Of a stretch of 64,000 nt of DNA, positions 31,601-34,360 are shown piece after piece. Position 1 is the first letter of the stretch. Each line of letters begins with the position of its first letter. The DNA lies in assembly GCF_026191725.2 (NCBI RefSeq), contig NZ_CP120863.1:2708001-2772000 (forward strand), read 5' to 3'. Both the position numbers and the translations under genes were made by a program. Source of the stretch: Roseibium porphyridii (lineage in GTDB: Bacteria; Pseudomonadota; Alphaproteobacteria; Rhizobiales; Stappiaceae). The notes below the pieces were generated by a model. The model searched no databases. It worked only from the letters and a program-made list of their open reading frames with translations, and was not told where the DNA came from.

Positions 31601-33379
31601 GACTACACCAGCAATGTCCAGATTGACGGCAACCAGTTTCAAAATCTGGGTAGCGGTTTGAGCGTCGGTGAAACTACAAGTGGCAATGTTACAGGGCCAA
31701 TATCGAGTGTTACAAACAACAGCTTCGACAGCGCCGACACCGATTTCAATTTCCGTAATGTGAATGGAGACATAGAATTCGATTTTGAAGGTTCCGGCAA
31801 TTCCGTAGCAGCTGGTGACAGCTTGACTGTATTTGGATCGCAAGGTTCAGATGAGTACGTCGGATCTTCGGAAAATGATATCGTCATTGCTGAAAACGGA
31901 GCAGACACTGTTAACACCGGCGCTGGCGACGATATTATCTTTGGCGGAAGCACGGGTTTCGCGGATAACAGCGACGCAGATACGGCTGTTTATACCGGTA
32001 ATTTCGCCGATTTTACGTTTGGTTCCAATGGGAGCGGTTTCCTAACAGTAACCGACGGTGAGATCGCCGATGGTCTCGACGAGGGCAACGATGCATTGAT
32101 CAATGTAGAAATCTTGGAGTTTGGCGACGGGACGACCGTTCGCATTGTTGGTCATGGCGGTTATGCGTCTATCTCTGATGCTATCGCGGCAGCCGATCCA
32201 GGAGATACAATTCTTCTCGCGCCGGGCATTTACAACGAGAACGTAACAATCAACAAACAAGTCACCATTCTTGGTGCGAACAACGGCATTGACGTTTCGG
32301 CGGCATCTAGAGATATGGTCGGCGGGGTTGGTGAAAGCACAATCAATGGTGGGATTGTGATCCTTGCCGACGGTGTCAAGATTGACGGTGTCCGATTGTT
32401 CGAAGGCGCTAAGGTTTCTTCAGCTTTCGAACTTGCTGGAATACACATTCAAGGTGACGCGGCGGCCATTTCCAACTCACTGTTTTATCGTTCGGCAGGC
32501 GGCATAGGTGACGCGTCTCGGGGGATTGTAAATTCTCTAGGATACGGCAATGGAATGCAGATCATCGGAAATATGATGCTCGGCTGGCACACCGGTATGT
32601 ATTTGAATGGTTCTACTCAGAACGCTTTGGTCGATGGAAACCAATTCGAAAGCAATTTGGTTGGTATGTCACTCGACGGATACGCTGGCAACTCCAATAA
32701 CACCGTTCAAAACAATGCTTTTGTCGCCAACAATCTCGAAGGACTTGGAATTGGCAACGTTTCTGCATCTATTGATGGAGTGGTGACTGGAAATACATTT
32801 GAAGGCAACGGCACCGGTGGTAATCCTGCAAATACGAACATTGCCAACTACGATACAGCTCTGCCGACTGACACGGTTCTCGGCAATACAATTGTAGGAA
32901 CTTCAGGTAATGACACACTGACTGACGATAGCACCGGCTCGGGACGCATTGGCGGCAACACATTTGTCGGCGGTGAAGGCAACGATATTATAGTCGGCGG
33001 CGAAGGCGACGATGTCCTGATCGGTGGCCTAGGCAGCGATACGCTGACTGGTGGTGCTGGTGCTGACACGTTCGTACTGACTTCGCTCGCTGAAGCTGAC
33101 ATCATCACCGATTACAGCTTCGATGAAGGTGACAAGATCGATCTTGGCACACTGCTGGACGATGCCTTCGGGCAAGGCGCGAGCGAGGCTGAACTGGTCA
33201 GGGCAACAGATGACGGTAGTGGCACTGTGACACTCGAAGTCGATGTCGATGGAACTGAAGTTGCTCATGATTGGCAGGAAGTCGCGACACTTCAGAACCA
33301 CAGCTCCATGGGCGACACGGTTCGTGTCGTGATGGATCAGGCTGGTACGGAAGTGGACGTGTCAGTCAACATAGCCTGA
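10688..33379 (+). CDS. giant type I-secreted RTX/T1SS-143 repeat adhesin, 7,563 aa
   Basis: A single uninterrupted frame of 22,692 bp encoding an acidic, repetitive surface protein. Order by residue: 1-175 N-terminal module (FIRIGDDLQMIFADGG and a glycine-rich stretch) with a TAAG motif at 121-124; about 200-4330 tandem T1SS-143/DUF5801-like repeats marked by VDEEGL...DGN, SWGAD and TDGDGD...VDDD, including two P-domains (514-680 and 856-1020) and a jelly-roll-like insert (3185-3397); a helix-rich insert at 4340-4512 followed by a VCBS/cadherin-like domain to about 4600; four beta-helix-like modules near 4698-5001, 5102-5428, 6771-7045 and 7152-7398; RTX glycine/aspartate nonapeptides scattered from 5010 to 7460; and a T1SS C-terminal target domain (ADTFVLTSLAEADIITDY) to 7563. 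I saw no cysteine in the translation, as is usual for such exoproteins. Known family role: calcium-stiffened cell-surface adhesion and biofilm formation. Export by the facing ABC/HlyD/TolC genes and release by LapG are inferred from position. Confidence 0.95.
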   Translation: MNEFVRIAQLSNDATSGGDGGGGNPSDPLVLSRPSAQQSVVSLRQSGQLVDFRQILNEDISFIRIGDDLQMIFADGGMIIVQGFFDGDGASQVGIVFDGETISIDDFVTAANPQTADEIQTAAGETSNLATALGGPQGSGQNFEDTQIGALGDGLGFGDLLDGGGPGGDGGPDNEFIDGEVDTVPEIGTPDVGDLAEADLFEGDTPLSFTGSLDLDFGDNAGTDLSLEFDLSNLPTDVTSDGSPLTFTITDNAEGDGGQTLTATKTGTTEVVFTVTLDIITLPNGNAGGNYIFELFGNLDHVAVGEDNVLPLTFGFIATDGDNFSPDSATSEFTVNITDDVLAIGDADATSVDEEGLADGNVDSGYDGDLPGAALTSTGDLAIDWGADDANPTDGGGLGDRSVVFDASQPGLTGLTSNGLAVTVAILTDGTLVGYTGATEPTATSDAGVVFFATLSDADSGSYVFTVVDNLDHPAADTEDDIVLEFAYTATDGDGDTASSTFQVTVDDDAPVIGEPSLVDFEVVSKSVYESGEVNLSIPATGTSGTITSTIEIAEGGTIRDVNVSMDIQHTFMADLDITLIAPDGTRIGLIFDQGGGANPNGEITFDDEAVQSFSEATEPFVGVWRPTADTLSGLDGLDQAGTWTLEIVDDQAEDTGNLRSWSLDIEAQAPAQVNAIVDEDDLSNVTGDLVDGNADDQAGDADTATDGTLDTDTDATTVFGDLAISWGADSGNSVENGGASAGNGDRAITFSADTITTLEAAGLTSDGEEITYSLNDPENDLLTATAGDRIVFTVELFDTDSGSFKFDLQDALDHPEGFDENDLVLEFGFVATDSDGDTTLSSFTVGVDDDIAVVGDATLYDFDGSAVETFESGDVGLRIPATGTSGTITSTIEIVDGGTIRDLNVSMDIQHTFMADLDITLIAPDGTRITLIIDEGGGGNPNGVITFDDEAAQSFSNATVPFVGVWRPTEDALSGLDGLDQAGTWTLEIVDAATQDSGELRSWSLNIDADASTQVNAVVDEDDLAVGNNNDATGDDAPQTNTDLDGDGDATTVYGDLEISWGADDGNRDEDGGSSTGAGDRAVTFAADAIAALTSRGLTSHGEEITYSLNSTADILTATAGGRDVFTVELFDRDSGSFKFELQDALDHPEGQDENGLVLTFKYDVTDGDGDVTPSTFAVGVDDDVLVFDGSVATTQVDEEGLTGGNPGESYPGNPGDFEGEETVSSADLNISWGADDGDGDAVTDEKTGDLFVQDTPGGLGDRSVVFTTDSSGAPGVTATRGTTPLDGGLTSEGNEVKFVLNDGGTILLAYTGANATFAALNGAAASPDSAVVFRVSLTDEGTGAYSFELLGTLDHDLGGADSKEDNIRLEFDFTALDSDSDAITSTFRVIVDDDAPEFTGAIATTQVDEEGLAGGNPGESYPDNPGDFDGVPTDSGTSLNISWGADSADDDAVTDELTGNLYVQDTPGADGDRSVIFSTDGTGAPDVTATRGTSPLDGGLTSDGNDVKFVLNADGTILLAYTGADTTFAALNGDAITPADAVVFRVSLTDEGAGAYSFELFDTLDHDLGGADSKEDNIRLEFGFTAQDGDGDIISSTFRVIVDDDAPEFTGDIATTQVDEEGLAGGNPGESYPDNPGDFDGVPTDSGTSLNISWGADSADDDAVTDELTGNLYVQDTPGADGDRSVIFSTDGTGAPDVTATRGTSPLDGGLTSDGNDVKFVLNADGTILLAYTGVDATFAALSGDATTPADAVVFRVSLTDEGAGAYSFELFDTLDHDLGGADSKEDNIRLEFGFTAQDGDGDIISSTFRVIVDDDAPIETATTVAGTVEEEGLTDGNEDTVDADGNDGDTDGGTDGELDVVGPAVSGDLQSLVSVGADDDPDIGAGLAEFSLISDVAALQTAHNLTSAGAAVTYAVAGNATIGYTLTATAGSESVFTLLVNADGSYTFTLLGQIDHGTASDPATPSLEETLTLDFSSILRAEDGDGDVIGISDDRFEINIIDDVPVETFSNDDNNVVGTVEEEALTDGNEDAVDADDNDEDTTGGGGRPGDLTRTSAVATGDLQSLVSVGADADPDAGAGLAEFSMVGDATALATTHNLTSAGVAVEYELTGNATSGYTLAATAGTESVFTLVVLADGTYTFTLEGQIDHGTASDPATPADEETLTLDFSSLLRAEDADGDTIAISASRFQIEIIDDVPIETTAAAVVGTVEEEGLTDGNEDTVDADGNDGDTDGGTDGELDVVGPAVSGDLQSLVSVGADDDPDIGADLAEFSLISDVAALQTAHNLTSAGAAVTYAVAGNATIGYTLTATAGSESVFTLLVNADGSYTFTLLGQIDHGTASDPATPSLEETLTLDFSSILRAEDGDGDVIGISDDRFEINIIDDVPVETFSNDDNNVVGTVEEEALTDGNEDAVDADDNDEDTTGGGGRPGDLTRTSAVATGDLQSLVSVGADADPDAGAGLAEFSMVGDATALATTHNLTSAGVAVEYELTGDATSGYTLAATAGTESVFTLVVLADGTYTFTLEGQIDHGTASDPATPADEETLTLDFSSLLRAEDADGDTIAISASRFQIEIIDDVPIADGTAVEVAVDEDDIFTAFSEGTSPDLFGNSLPAEVLPGEAGAEFVGFAATTTGSVASVVSFGADGAAAVGGFALTSDTITTLESLGLTSGGDTVRYEVSGSTILAYVDVFDGPNGTGYDDFEDIPVFTFQLDPVTGDFIFQLIEQLDHVDANGQNTNLQGGSGPVSAIDFGSVIEATDGDGDSIVLTGKLNITVTDDVPEPEARLDNTVRVDETHGDHSDNVFNENSGQYNPNVVALFTGTNAVANPGSDNDLPNGPIYARDDVVDYDRNTGADDFGSSRTVTLQIDDAASGLETTEGDAITLSLEAGLIVGRIDDGSGVLGEAVFAIHIDVRGRVSIVQYQSLKHPNPDSSDEHIDLAGKISAIVTIEDADGDIVSDTISIGENVTFDDDGPTAFRNGSSIGLDEATELGDTISGQLQFDGGADGATVTDVSFFARNNGNLRALDVEESGSDRRIDLTSAGEPITTTTDIDANGVITVTGTIASTGATAFTLIVQPNGNYDYVQYIAFDHPDQGETGSDDPIALRLNFTVTDGDGDTDESSALITVLDDEPTIGTPDDGAVTEDTAGNPSNAFVPASVSGSLDVDFGADDIDSDEPIVLASTSFENEAAVGGDYTNAATDGRSLARDAEIQIDNISGMPIVESTAAGSGAAGDLGFTASWINSRGDFGLERDAVGVSDSTFSDGSQSYQIEDPDGIMRLTFDEVDVAGQTGVDASLSYNLSDTNWETTDSLKIYVLVDKGLASEQIVTLIDTTGSDIDALNIEGSWNQLSAGIPDGSTTAQLFVEFESNANAENFFLDDVSFTASNPATIGRSVAFEGIADNDAVQTDAALDLTSNGAIVRYLQVSDTEIVGLADDDGDGTVAVGDREVFRVTLSENDGATAGSDGSYVFDLLDNVDHVGAGQGDALAITFAFNATDSDGDTTGTSDFTITINDDPDTPLVGTVEPATVTEDTTVSAGVETFAQDTATGSLDIEWGSDDSDSDSGSNPGDRSVAFDASLDNMLVAISSDGDRLTYTLSSDGTILTATAGVGPTARTVFTITLSDNNNGEYAVTLDDNLDHWAARGNDASFDLSFDFTATDGDGDTSAGILTVTFEDDADGPSIGATEAGVVDEDGLADGNNDSQTGDAVDVDGDGDGDETTFTGDLAISWGADDGDNAADVGGVQDTPTSQPPSSPSDFGNRSVQFDPAITAPANLKSDGEDVSYSLNPAGTVLTASAGGRTVFTVALSDDGSGSYSFTLLDNLDHTTGADENDIDLTFDFVATDGDGDTATSSFIVTVDDDTPIIPSHDPNNFRIISDDDTVKDANGDPIGNDGGVEDSGEFHQTGKTVPHTFGADGGEIVWNASTSIVRSDVPNNGVDATSGITFEVVDSVGTSLLLIKQDQGDPANPVTVAEVTLDKASGDYSYVQVANLLHNVVGDNIEEDARFLLGYTVIDGDGDKAEGTIRLIIDDDTPTIRPFDVNPDRTIIAEGTVENGSSNDTRTEYNRVKTIDFSVGADGAADGGAVAWDADLSAAANSGLTDFSFETDANGTLIISQEQDGNNVVVAEVSMNSDTGRYEVTEKANVLHTGSIENLVDLNLRFTVTDGDGDTAVGERILRLRDDTPEASDATETMGENADTVISLVEGVDYAPGADGGATTEIVLGTATFTGVPLGVTLGTPTITLAATAAGHDVSITPGTAFDELAVGDSILMTIPYTLTDGDGDSVTMDIDVTVTGANDAPVIEVSSEITGEVVETGDITGIEEADVSGNLEPSIPLNPAVTNALDGLLTTPSQVESVLTTVQNELGVTEAQAFAIVWDFLDDNYTAAPGGTVVVNEAFVRLGVEYAEYLKAGGAPLTRTIAKFTADDGDANDTPEREQSLHDNLLGNLNASPLSYRFTDPLLTELQTLISDVDANLMARPIFSGNEGVSDATTRQWDIDNGFDAPRVTGQVTATDVDHNATLTWSGDAAGTYGNFVIDPATGEWTYTLDDTLADGLNDGDAPTETFTVTVTDDQGATDTVDVVVTVNGTNDAPRDIDLSSTTIAAGAPDGTVVGAITVTDVDDTVFTFDITDPSGAAVSGLSVESDGANGYQLEVDGSVTRLPSEVTITATDPQGASYSEAFVVTLPVQVLDGTGALVASYSTISAAVADATTLDGFTVQVGEGIYAENVVLDKALSFVGVGIVSIEPTSGDAVSIGAGVNGDVSFDNIDLVGGGTADTGIDIAAGANIGTLTFTNGDISGFVNRGIFATDAADAAGTPAMGALVVSNAGFSDNGSGGGNTAHIKLFGYDGDASFTTVTFEGATAGAAEGDRPDSAVEIVGGLNAPGSANPAPDNAPSIGIVVFDDVTVTGAYHKNPVALFNFGDVADLSVLDLDLSGATSSWGPLFNIDGVEGDVDASGFNITLPVSSDILIELQGDKPGQDPLGADQQIIGTDNNDFIRGRGGDDTLQGNAGNDLLVGDDFIPAATDGTDTAAYDGILTAADIMAVDLDPGAGVLLGWQVDATGIGEGTDGLVGVEIVQADDPVGDATGRFLLVGNGGFATIAEAVAAANSGDTILIAEGNWSGAGNENVTIDKPLTIVGSGTVTVDATGSAYGFDIDLDADYPDGTVRFENLTIVNASSAGIRASDTNILGTLELDGVDLNDNGNFGLYVSGRTDTSTNVGGGFDQAGVQALVVTGSDFDGNGTSGANGSGDIVLFEYDGNATFSDVTVTGSTAGSANTAIQIAGFDASTYQSNLEGAPTYSYDVLTPMGTVIFEDVTISGDYSKLGLYIHGFTDITGLVFRQSTITPGDPGTVIDVTAGWGVGLGIDPMADQLPTGTAGTPGNAGSFFNDANADGSVDLTYVSVANAGGIVTTFVDGTTKDDVIIGTSGADSITGFEGSDTINAGGGDDIVNWRVGDGADLIDGGDHDTIGDTLNVFATGAGQTINLTATNPNFAVSDGSNTSAVQNVEEVVVDFSAGAGTLNVVGDFAGSGINVNTITVEGSADNDLVDASGMTTSGATSEVGIDFSGNAGDDTFISGVGDDHFDGGDDTDTYVANGPRENYLITIATDGTVTIADTVGSDGTDIAEVNVEFLQFTNITFDLTQPVHLFDQNDDLVNTYATLQAAHADALDSYRINLAGTVTGESLTVTKDNLRIEGQSDDTGNVFTLGGSVTTITLLGDAPFDVIGNGSANIINGNAGANIIRGNSGNDTLDGGEGSDTYQVSGTGHGYDTYQDSGSSGDTDTIAAISNNARIGLLGDFDAASSGIEAITGTGFSGVLIRGDNNANDLDFSNISLTDISFIDGQGGNDTITGSASDDTIRGNSGNDTLDGGEGSDTYQVSGTGHGYDTYQDSGSSGDTDTIAAISNNARIGLLGDFDAASSGIEVIDANGNSGVIVRGTNSANDLDFRDIQLVDGLTVDGQGGNDTVTTSQISGDHVTYRGGSGTDTLRIALTLDQAADAALIAQIDALTPGAGFNGTVSAGGLSFDVYDFETIVKGITVGDTFLPFDNVLIGTNSSETLNVPTSESWLVLARGGNDTVNGNDGDDIIVGEGGNDTLNGGDGNDTYLVGNGDGLDTFNGEAGTDRILATEDDTAIGVNGFAKGAVEEISANGFSGVTVRDSDSSRTLDFSDTALTDIDEIDARGGNDTITTSDLSSGNYRGGSGNDTIHTGAADATLLYDGTSNGFDTFATNGTGASEAKAESDGTVIGVNGFDNGVDHINGNGNSDVTVRDSDSSRTLNFSNTLLTDIEEIDARGGNDTITTSDLSSGTYRGGSGNDTIHTGDADATLLYDGTSNGFDTFATNGTGGSIAKAESDGTVIGVNGYNNGVDQISGDGNSDVTVRDSDSSRTLNFSNTVLTDIEEIDARGGNDTITTSDLSTGTYRGGSGNDTIHTGTADATLLYDGISNGLDTFATNGAGTSVAKAESDGTVIGVNGYNNGVDEISGDGNNDVTIVDSNSSRTLDFSTTTLTDIASINARGGNDTVIGSSGDDTIIGGTGNDTLRGGAGNDTFKWSSGDGNDRVDGGSETGADTLEITNTGGATAFTLDVASGGSNIVPSTGTDADDIEIGAGSSTIRTDEIEDVVFNLGASGDSVTVTGDFSTTSLSTSTITVEGGAGNDTVDASGVTSGHRVVFRGGDGDDTFISGAGDDFFDGGEGNDRIELSGDSSQYSVTYNADGTITIVGPDGTDTVTSTIETIAFDTGSPIAVKPVWVIDGTTGAVTQYDTIGAGVAGASVGDTVRVAAGTYNENVTINKGITLEGSNAGVEGNDNGRGSETIINGTVTVNAGAKVVLDGLEFLDSQAVGNGSFTSVLVTSSAQHEIINSVFNRDTGNPAETVWVGAGSAEGHRGIELASVSAGGVITISGNLFTGANDVYYYGNDNYKSAIYSNGGAGITVISNNTFEHVRTAINADDYTSNVQIDGNQFQNLGSGLSVGETTSGNVTGPISSVTNNSFDSADTDFNFRNVNGDIEFDFEGSGNSVAAGDSLTVFGSQGSDEYVGSSENDIVIAENGADTVNTGAGDDIIFGGSTGFADNSDADTAVYTGNFADFTFGSNGSGFLTVTDGEIADGLDEGNDALINVEILEFGDGTTVRIVGHGGYASISDAIAAADPGDTILLAPGIYNENVTINKQVTILGANNGIDVSAASRDMVGGVGESTINGGIVILADGVKIDGVRLFEGAKVSSAFELAGIHIQGDAAAISNSLFYRSAGGIGDASRGIVNSLGYGNGMQIIGNMMLGWHTGMYLNGSTQNALVDGNQFESNLVGMSLDGYAGNSNNTVQNNAFVANNLEGLGIGNVSASIDGVVTGNTFEGNGTGGNPANTNIANYDTALPTDTVLGNTIVGTSGNDTLTDDSTGSGRIGGNTFVGGEGNDIIVGGEGDDVLIGGLGSDTLTGGAGADTFVLTSLAEADIITDYSFDEGDKIDLGTLLDDAFGQGASEAELVRATDDGSGTVTLEVDVDGTEVAHDWQEVATLQNHSSMGDTVRVVMDQAGTEVDVSVNIA
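11048..11059 (+). other. candidate LapG cleavage motif (TAAG) in the adhesin N-terminus
   Basis: Codons 121-124 of the adhesin read Thr-Ala-Ala-Gly. In Pseudomonas LapA, LapG cuts between the two alanines of a TAAG motif at residues 107-110, removing the N-terminal retention module. The similar position and the LapG-type protease gene in this locus make this the expected cut site. It is not proven by sequence alone; another di-Ala occurs at residues 110-111. Confidence 0.6.
12227..14278 (+). repeat. two 1,026 bp units, each P-domain plus T1SS-143-like module
   Basis: Units 12227-13252 and 13253-14278 (342 residues each). Each begins with a jelly-roll P-domain as found C-terminal in proprotein convertases and bacterial proteases: IPATGTSGTITSTIEI, MDIQHTFMADLDITLIAPDG, FVGVWRPT and AGTWTLEIVD are shared. 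The second half of each is a generic module with SWGAD and FDENDLVLEF-like motifs and is more diverged. Confidence 0.85.
14249..16147 (+). repeat. three 633 bp tandem repeats in the adhesin
   Basis: Units 14249-14881, 14882-15514 and 15515-16147 (211 residues each), beginning around ATTQVDEEGL and GGNPGESYP and ending in STFRVIVDDDAP. Units 2 and 3 are nearly identical at DNA level; unit 1 is diverged. This indicates a recent duplication of unit 2/3. Confidence 0.9.
16172..18469 (+). repeat. two 1,149 bp near-identical repeats in the adhesin
   Basis: Units 16172-17320 and 17321-18469 (383 residues each); the clear match ends near 18444. Each unit is itself two related ~190-residue modules starting GTVEEEGLTDGNEDTVDADG and GTVEEEALTDGNEDAVDADD. 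Long stretches are identical including silent positions, so the duplication is recent or maintained by gene conversion. Confidence 0.92.
20240..20877 (+). other. jelly-roll-like domain inserted inside an adhesin repeat module
   Basis: About 213 residues (3185-3397) interrupt a repeat module: the module begins VSGSLDVDFGADDIDSDEP and resumes at ATIGRSVAFEGIADNDA. The insert has STSFENEA, SDGSQSYQIEDPDG, DSLKIYVLVDKG and NFFLDDVSF, a pattern typical of beta-sandwich carbohydrate-binding-like domains. The fold assignment is by eye. Confidence 0.55.
23704..24222 (+). other. helix-rich insert in the adhesin
   Basis: Residues about 4340-4512 are unlike the surrounding beta-rich repeats: AVTNALDGLLTTPSQVESV, LGVTEAQAFAIVWDFLDDNY and NEAFVRLGVEYAEYLKAGG look alpha-helical. 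It precedes a VCBS-like domain (VTGQVTATDVDHNATLTWSG to VVVTVNGTNDAP). I do not recognise it. Confidence 0.5.
27965..28511 (+). repeat. pair of ~195 bp near-identical RTX segments, 351 bp apart
   Basis: Copies at 27965-28160 and 28316-28511 encode RGNSGNDTLDGGEGSDTYQV, then GHGYDTYQDSGSSGD and NNARIGLLGDFDAASSGIE with only a few silent changes. Each begins with RTX calcium-binding nonapeptides. Confidence 0.88.
29211..30300 (+). repeat. 336 bp tandem repeats (three units plus a partial fourth) in the adhesin
   Basis: Units begin at 29211, 29547 and 29883, with a truncated fourth from 30219. Each 112-residue unit has VRDSDSSRTLNFSNT, EIDARGGNDTITTSDLS, YRGGSGNDTIHTG and ESDGTVIGVNG, so each holds two short RTX blocks separated by a non-RTX segment. 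Confidence 0.9.
32955..33379 (+). other. C-terminal RTX block and type I secretion signal of the adhesin
   Basis: The frame ends with RTX nonapeptides (GGEGNDIIVGGEGDDVLIGG, GLGSDTLTGGAGADTF) followed by LTSLAEADIITDYSFDEGD and a hydrophobic end VDVSVNIA. This matches the VC_A0849-type T1SS C-terminal target domain, recognised by the ABC exporter before folding outside the cell. Confidence 0.85.
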
Positions 33380-33407
33380 TCGATCCGAAATACGATCTTT
33401 GAAAAAA

Positions 33408-33432
33408 GGCGGGCCATTTGGTCCGCCTTTTT
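33408..33432 (+). terminator. rho-independent terminator after the adhesin gene, probably bidirectional
   Basis: Stem GGCGGGCC/GGTCCGCC (8 bp, one G-T) with an ATTT loop is followed by TTTTT on the plus strand and preceded by AAAAAA, so it can also end minus-strand transcription of the facing secretion operon, whose last gene stops at 33519. Confidence 0.88.
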
Positions 33433-33518
33433 GTTTCCTAAGAATCACCAATAATCTGCGTTCGCGCACACGAAAACGCATCGGGCGTTTCAAAGAGATT
33501 TCGTTGTGTGGAGCTTTT

Positions 33519-34256
33519 TTAGGCGGACGTGCCGGTCTGGTTTTTTCGAAGAAGTGCTGCGCCGAAAAGACCGAGCATGGCGGTGGCGAGGCCTGCAACA
33601 ATTGCAAAGATGCGTGTTGCGTTTGGCGCGCCGAGATTGTTCGCAAGGCCATCGGTTTCAGACGGCGTGCTGGCTGTGACGTCGGTACCGATTGTGCTGT
33701 CCGGCAGCAGGATGTTCAGGGTATTTTCCGGAAGGTAGCCGGCGATCCGGCCGATTGTTGTTTCCGGGTCGTCAAATCCGGGGACAGCGGCTTCAAGTTT
33801 GGGTGTTGCCGCAATCTCCGAACCGGCAGCAAAGCTTTCAGAAACAAGCAGTTCGTCGCCGTCAGAGGACTCCAGGGTAATTCGACCGAAGCCTGTCTCT
33901 TTACCGGCGGCATCCAGAACGGTTTGAAGATAGTCCTTCAATTCCCGGGCATCCAGGCTGTCCGGCTGTTCTTTTGCAATCTCGAGATATTCAGAAAGCA
34001 GCGGCAAAGACGCCAGTTCTTCCAGCCGGAGGCGAGGGGCTGCGAGCCTTGCTTCGCTGAGCGCCTCCAGTAAATGGCTGCGTTCGGCCTGAAGAGTGGT
34101 TATTTGCCGGGAAACCTGTTTTTCCTGAGAAGCGGCCAGGTAAACGCCACTGCCGGCAATCAGCGCACCAACAAGGCAGCCGCCAATGCCTAGGCATAGG
34201 GCGGACGAAAGCTTGGACGGCTTTCGAATCGCGGTGCTTTTGATTTGGTCTACCAT
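33519..34256 (-). CDS. small two-TM protein with Cache-like periplasmic domain and no output domain
   Basis: 245 residues. A basic N-terminus leads into a membrane helix (about 19-42), then a coiled-coil-prone stretch (45-70), a periplasmic domain (80-200) and a second membrane helix (216-236) with a nine-residue cytoplasmic tail ending in the adhesin-distal direction. The periplasmic part has the pattern of dCache/PDC sensors: LASLPLLSEYLEIAKEQ, LKDYLQTVLDAAGKE and RITLESSDGDELLV. Such sensors normally feed a HAMP, GGDEF or kinase domain, and none is present. It is the last gene of the secretion/LapG set. I infer it may bind or tether the LapG-type protease or the exporter, as the periplasmic domain of LapD does, but there is no direct evidence. 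No clear ribosome site is visible before the ATG. Confidence 0.75.
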   Translation of the reverse strand: MVDQIKSTAIRKPSKLSSALCLGIGGCLVGALIAGSGVYLAASQEKQVSRQITTLQAERSHLLEALSEARLAAPRLRLEELASLPLLSEYLEIAKEQPDSLDARELKDYLQTVLDAAGKETGFGRITLESSDGDELLVSESFAAGSEIAATPKLEAAVPGFDDPETTIGRIAGYLPENTLNILLPDSTIGTDVTASTPSETDGLANNLGAPNATRIFAIVAGLATAMLGLFGAALLRKNQTGTSA

Positions 34257-34273
34257 AAATTGGCTATATCACG

Positions 34274-34295
34274 CTCTCCCCGGGTTTGGGGAGAG
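34274..34295 (-). other. intercistronic stem-loop between lapG-like and Cache-like genes
   Basis: Perfect 8 bp inverted repeat CTCTCCCC/GGGGAGAG with a 6-nt loop and no T-run on either strand. It could stabilise or attenuate the downstream part of the transcript rather than end it. Confidence 0.5.
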
Positions 34296-34360
34296 TAAAT
34301 CGCTTGAGCCAGCAGGGTTTCCCATGGATCCGGCAGCTCTACGCCGACCGAAGAAGGATC

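Noticed and set aside
25716..33070. RTX repeats as evidence for an RTX toxin
   Set aside because: There is no acyltransferase gene, no pore-forming hydrophobic domain and no enzymatic domain; the repeat content and LapG context fit an adhesin.
33399..34073. Plus-strand frame of 224 codons after the adhesin terminator
   Set aside because: It begins inside the terminator hairpin and runs opposite the two-TM Cache-like gene, which has a coherent membrane topology.
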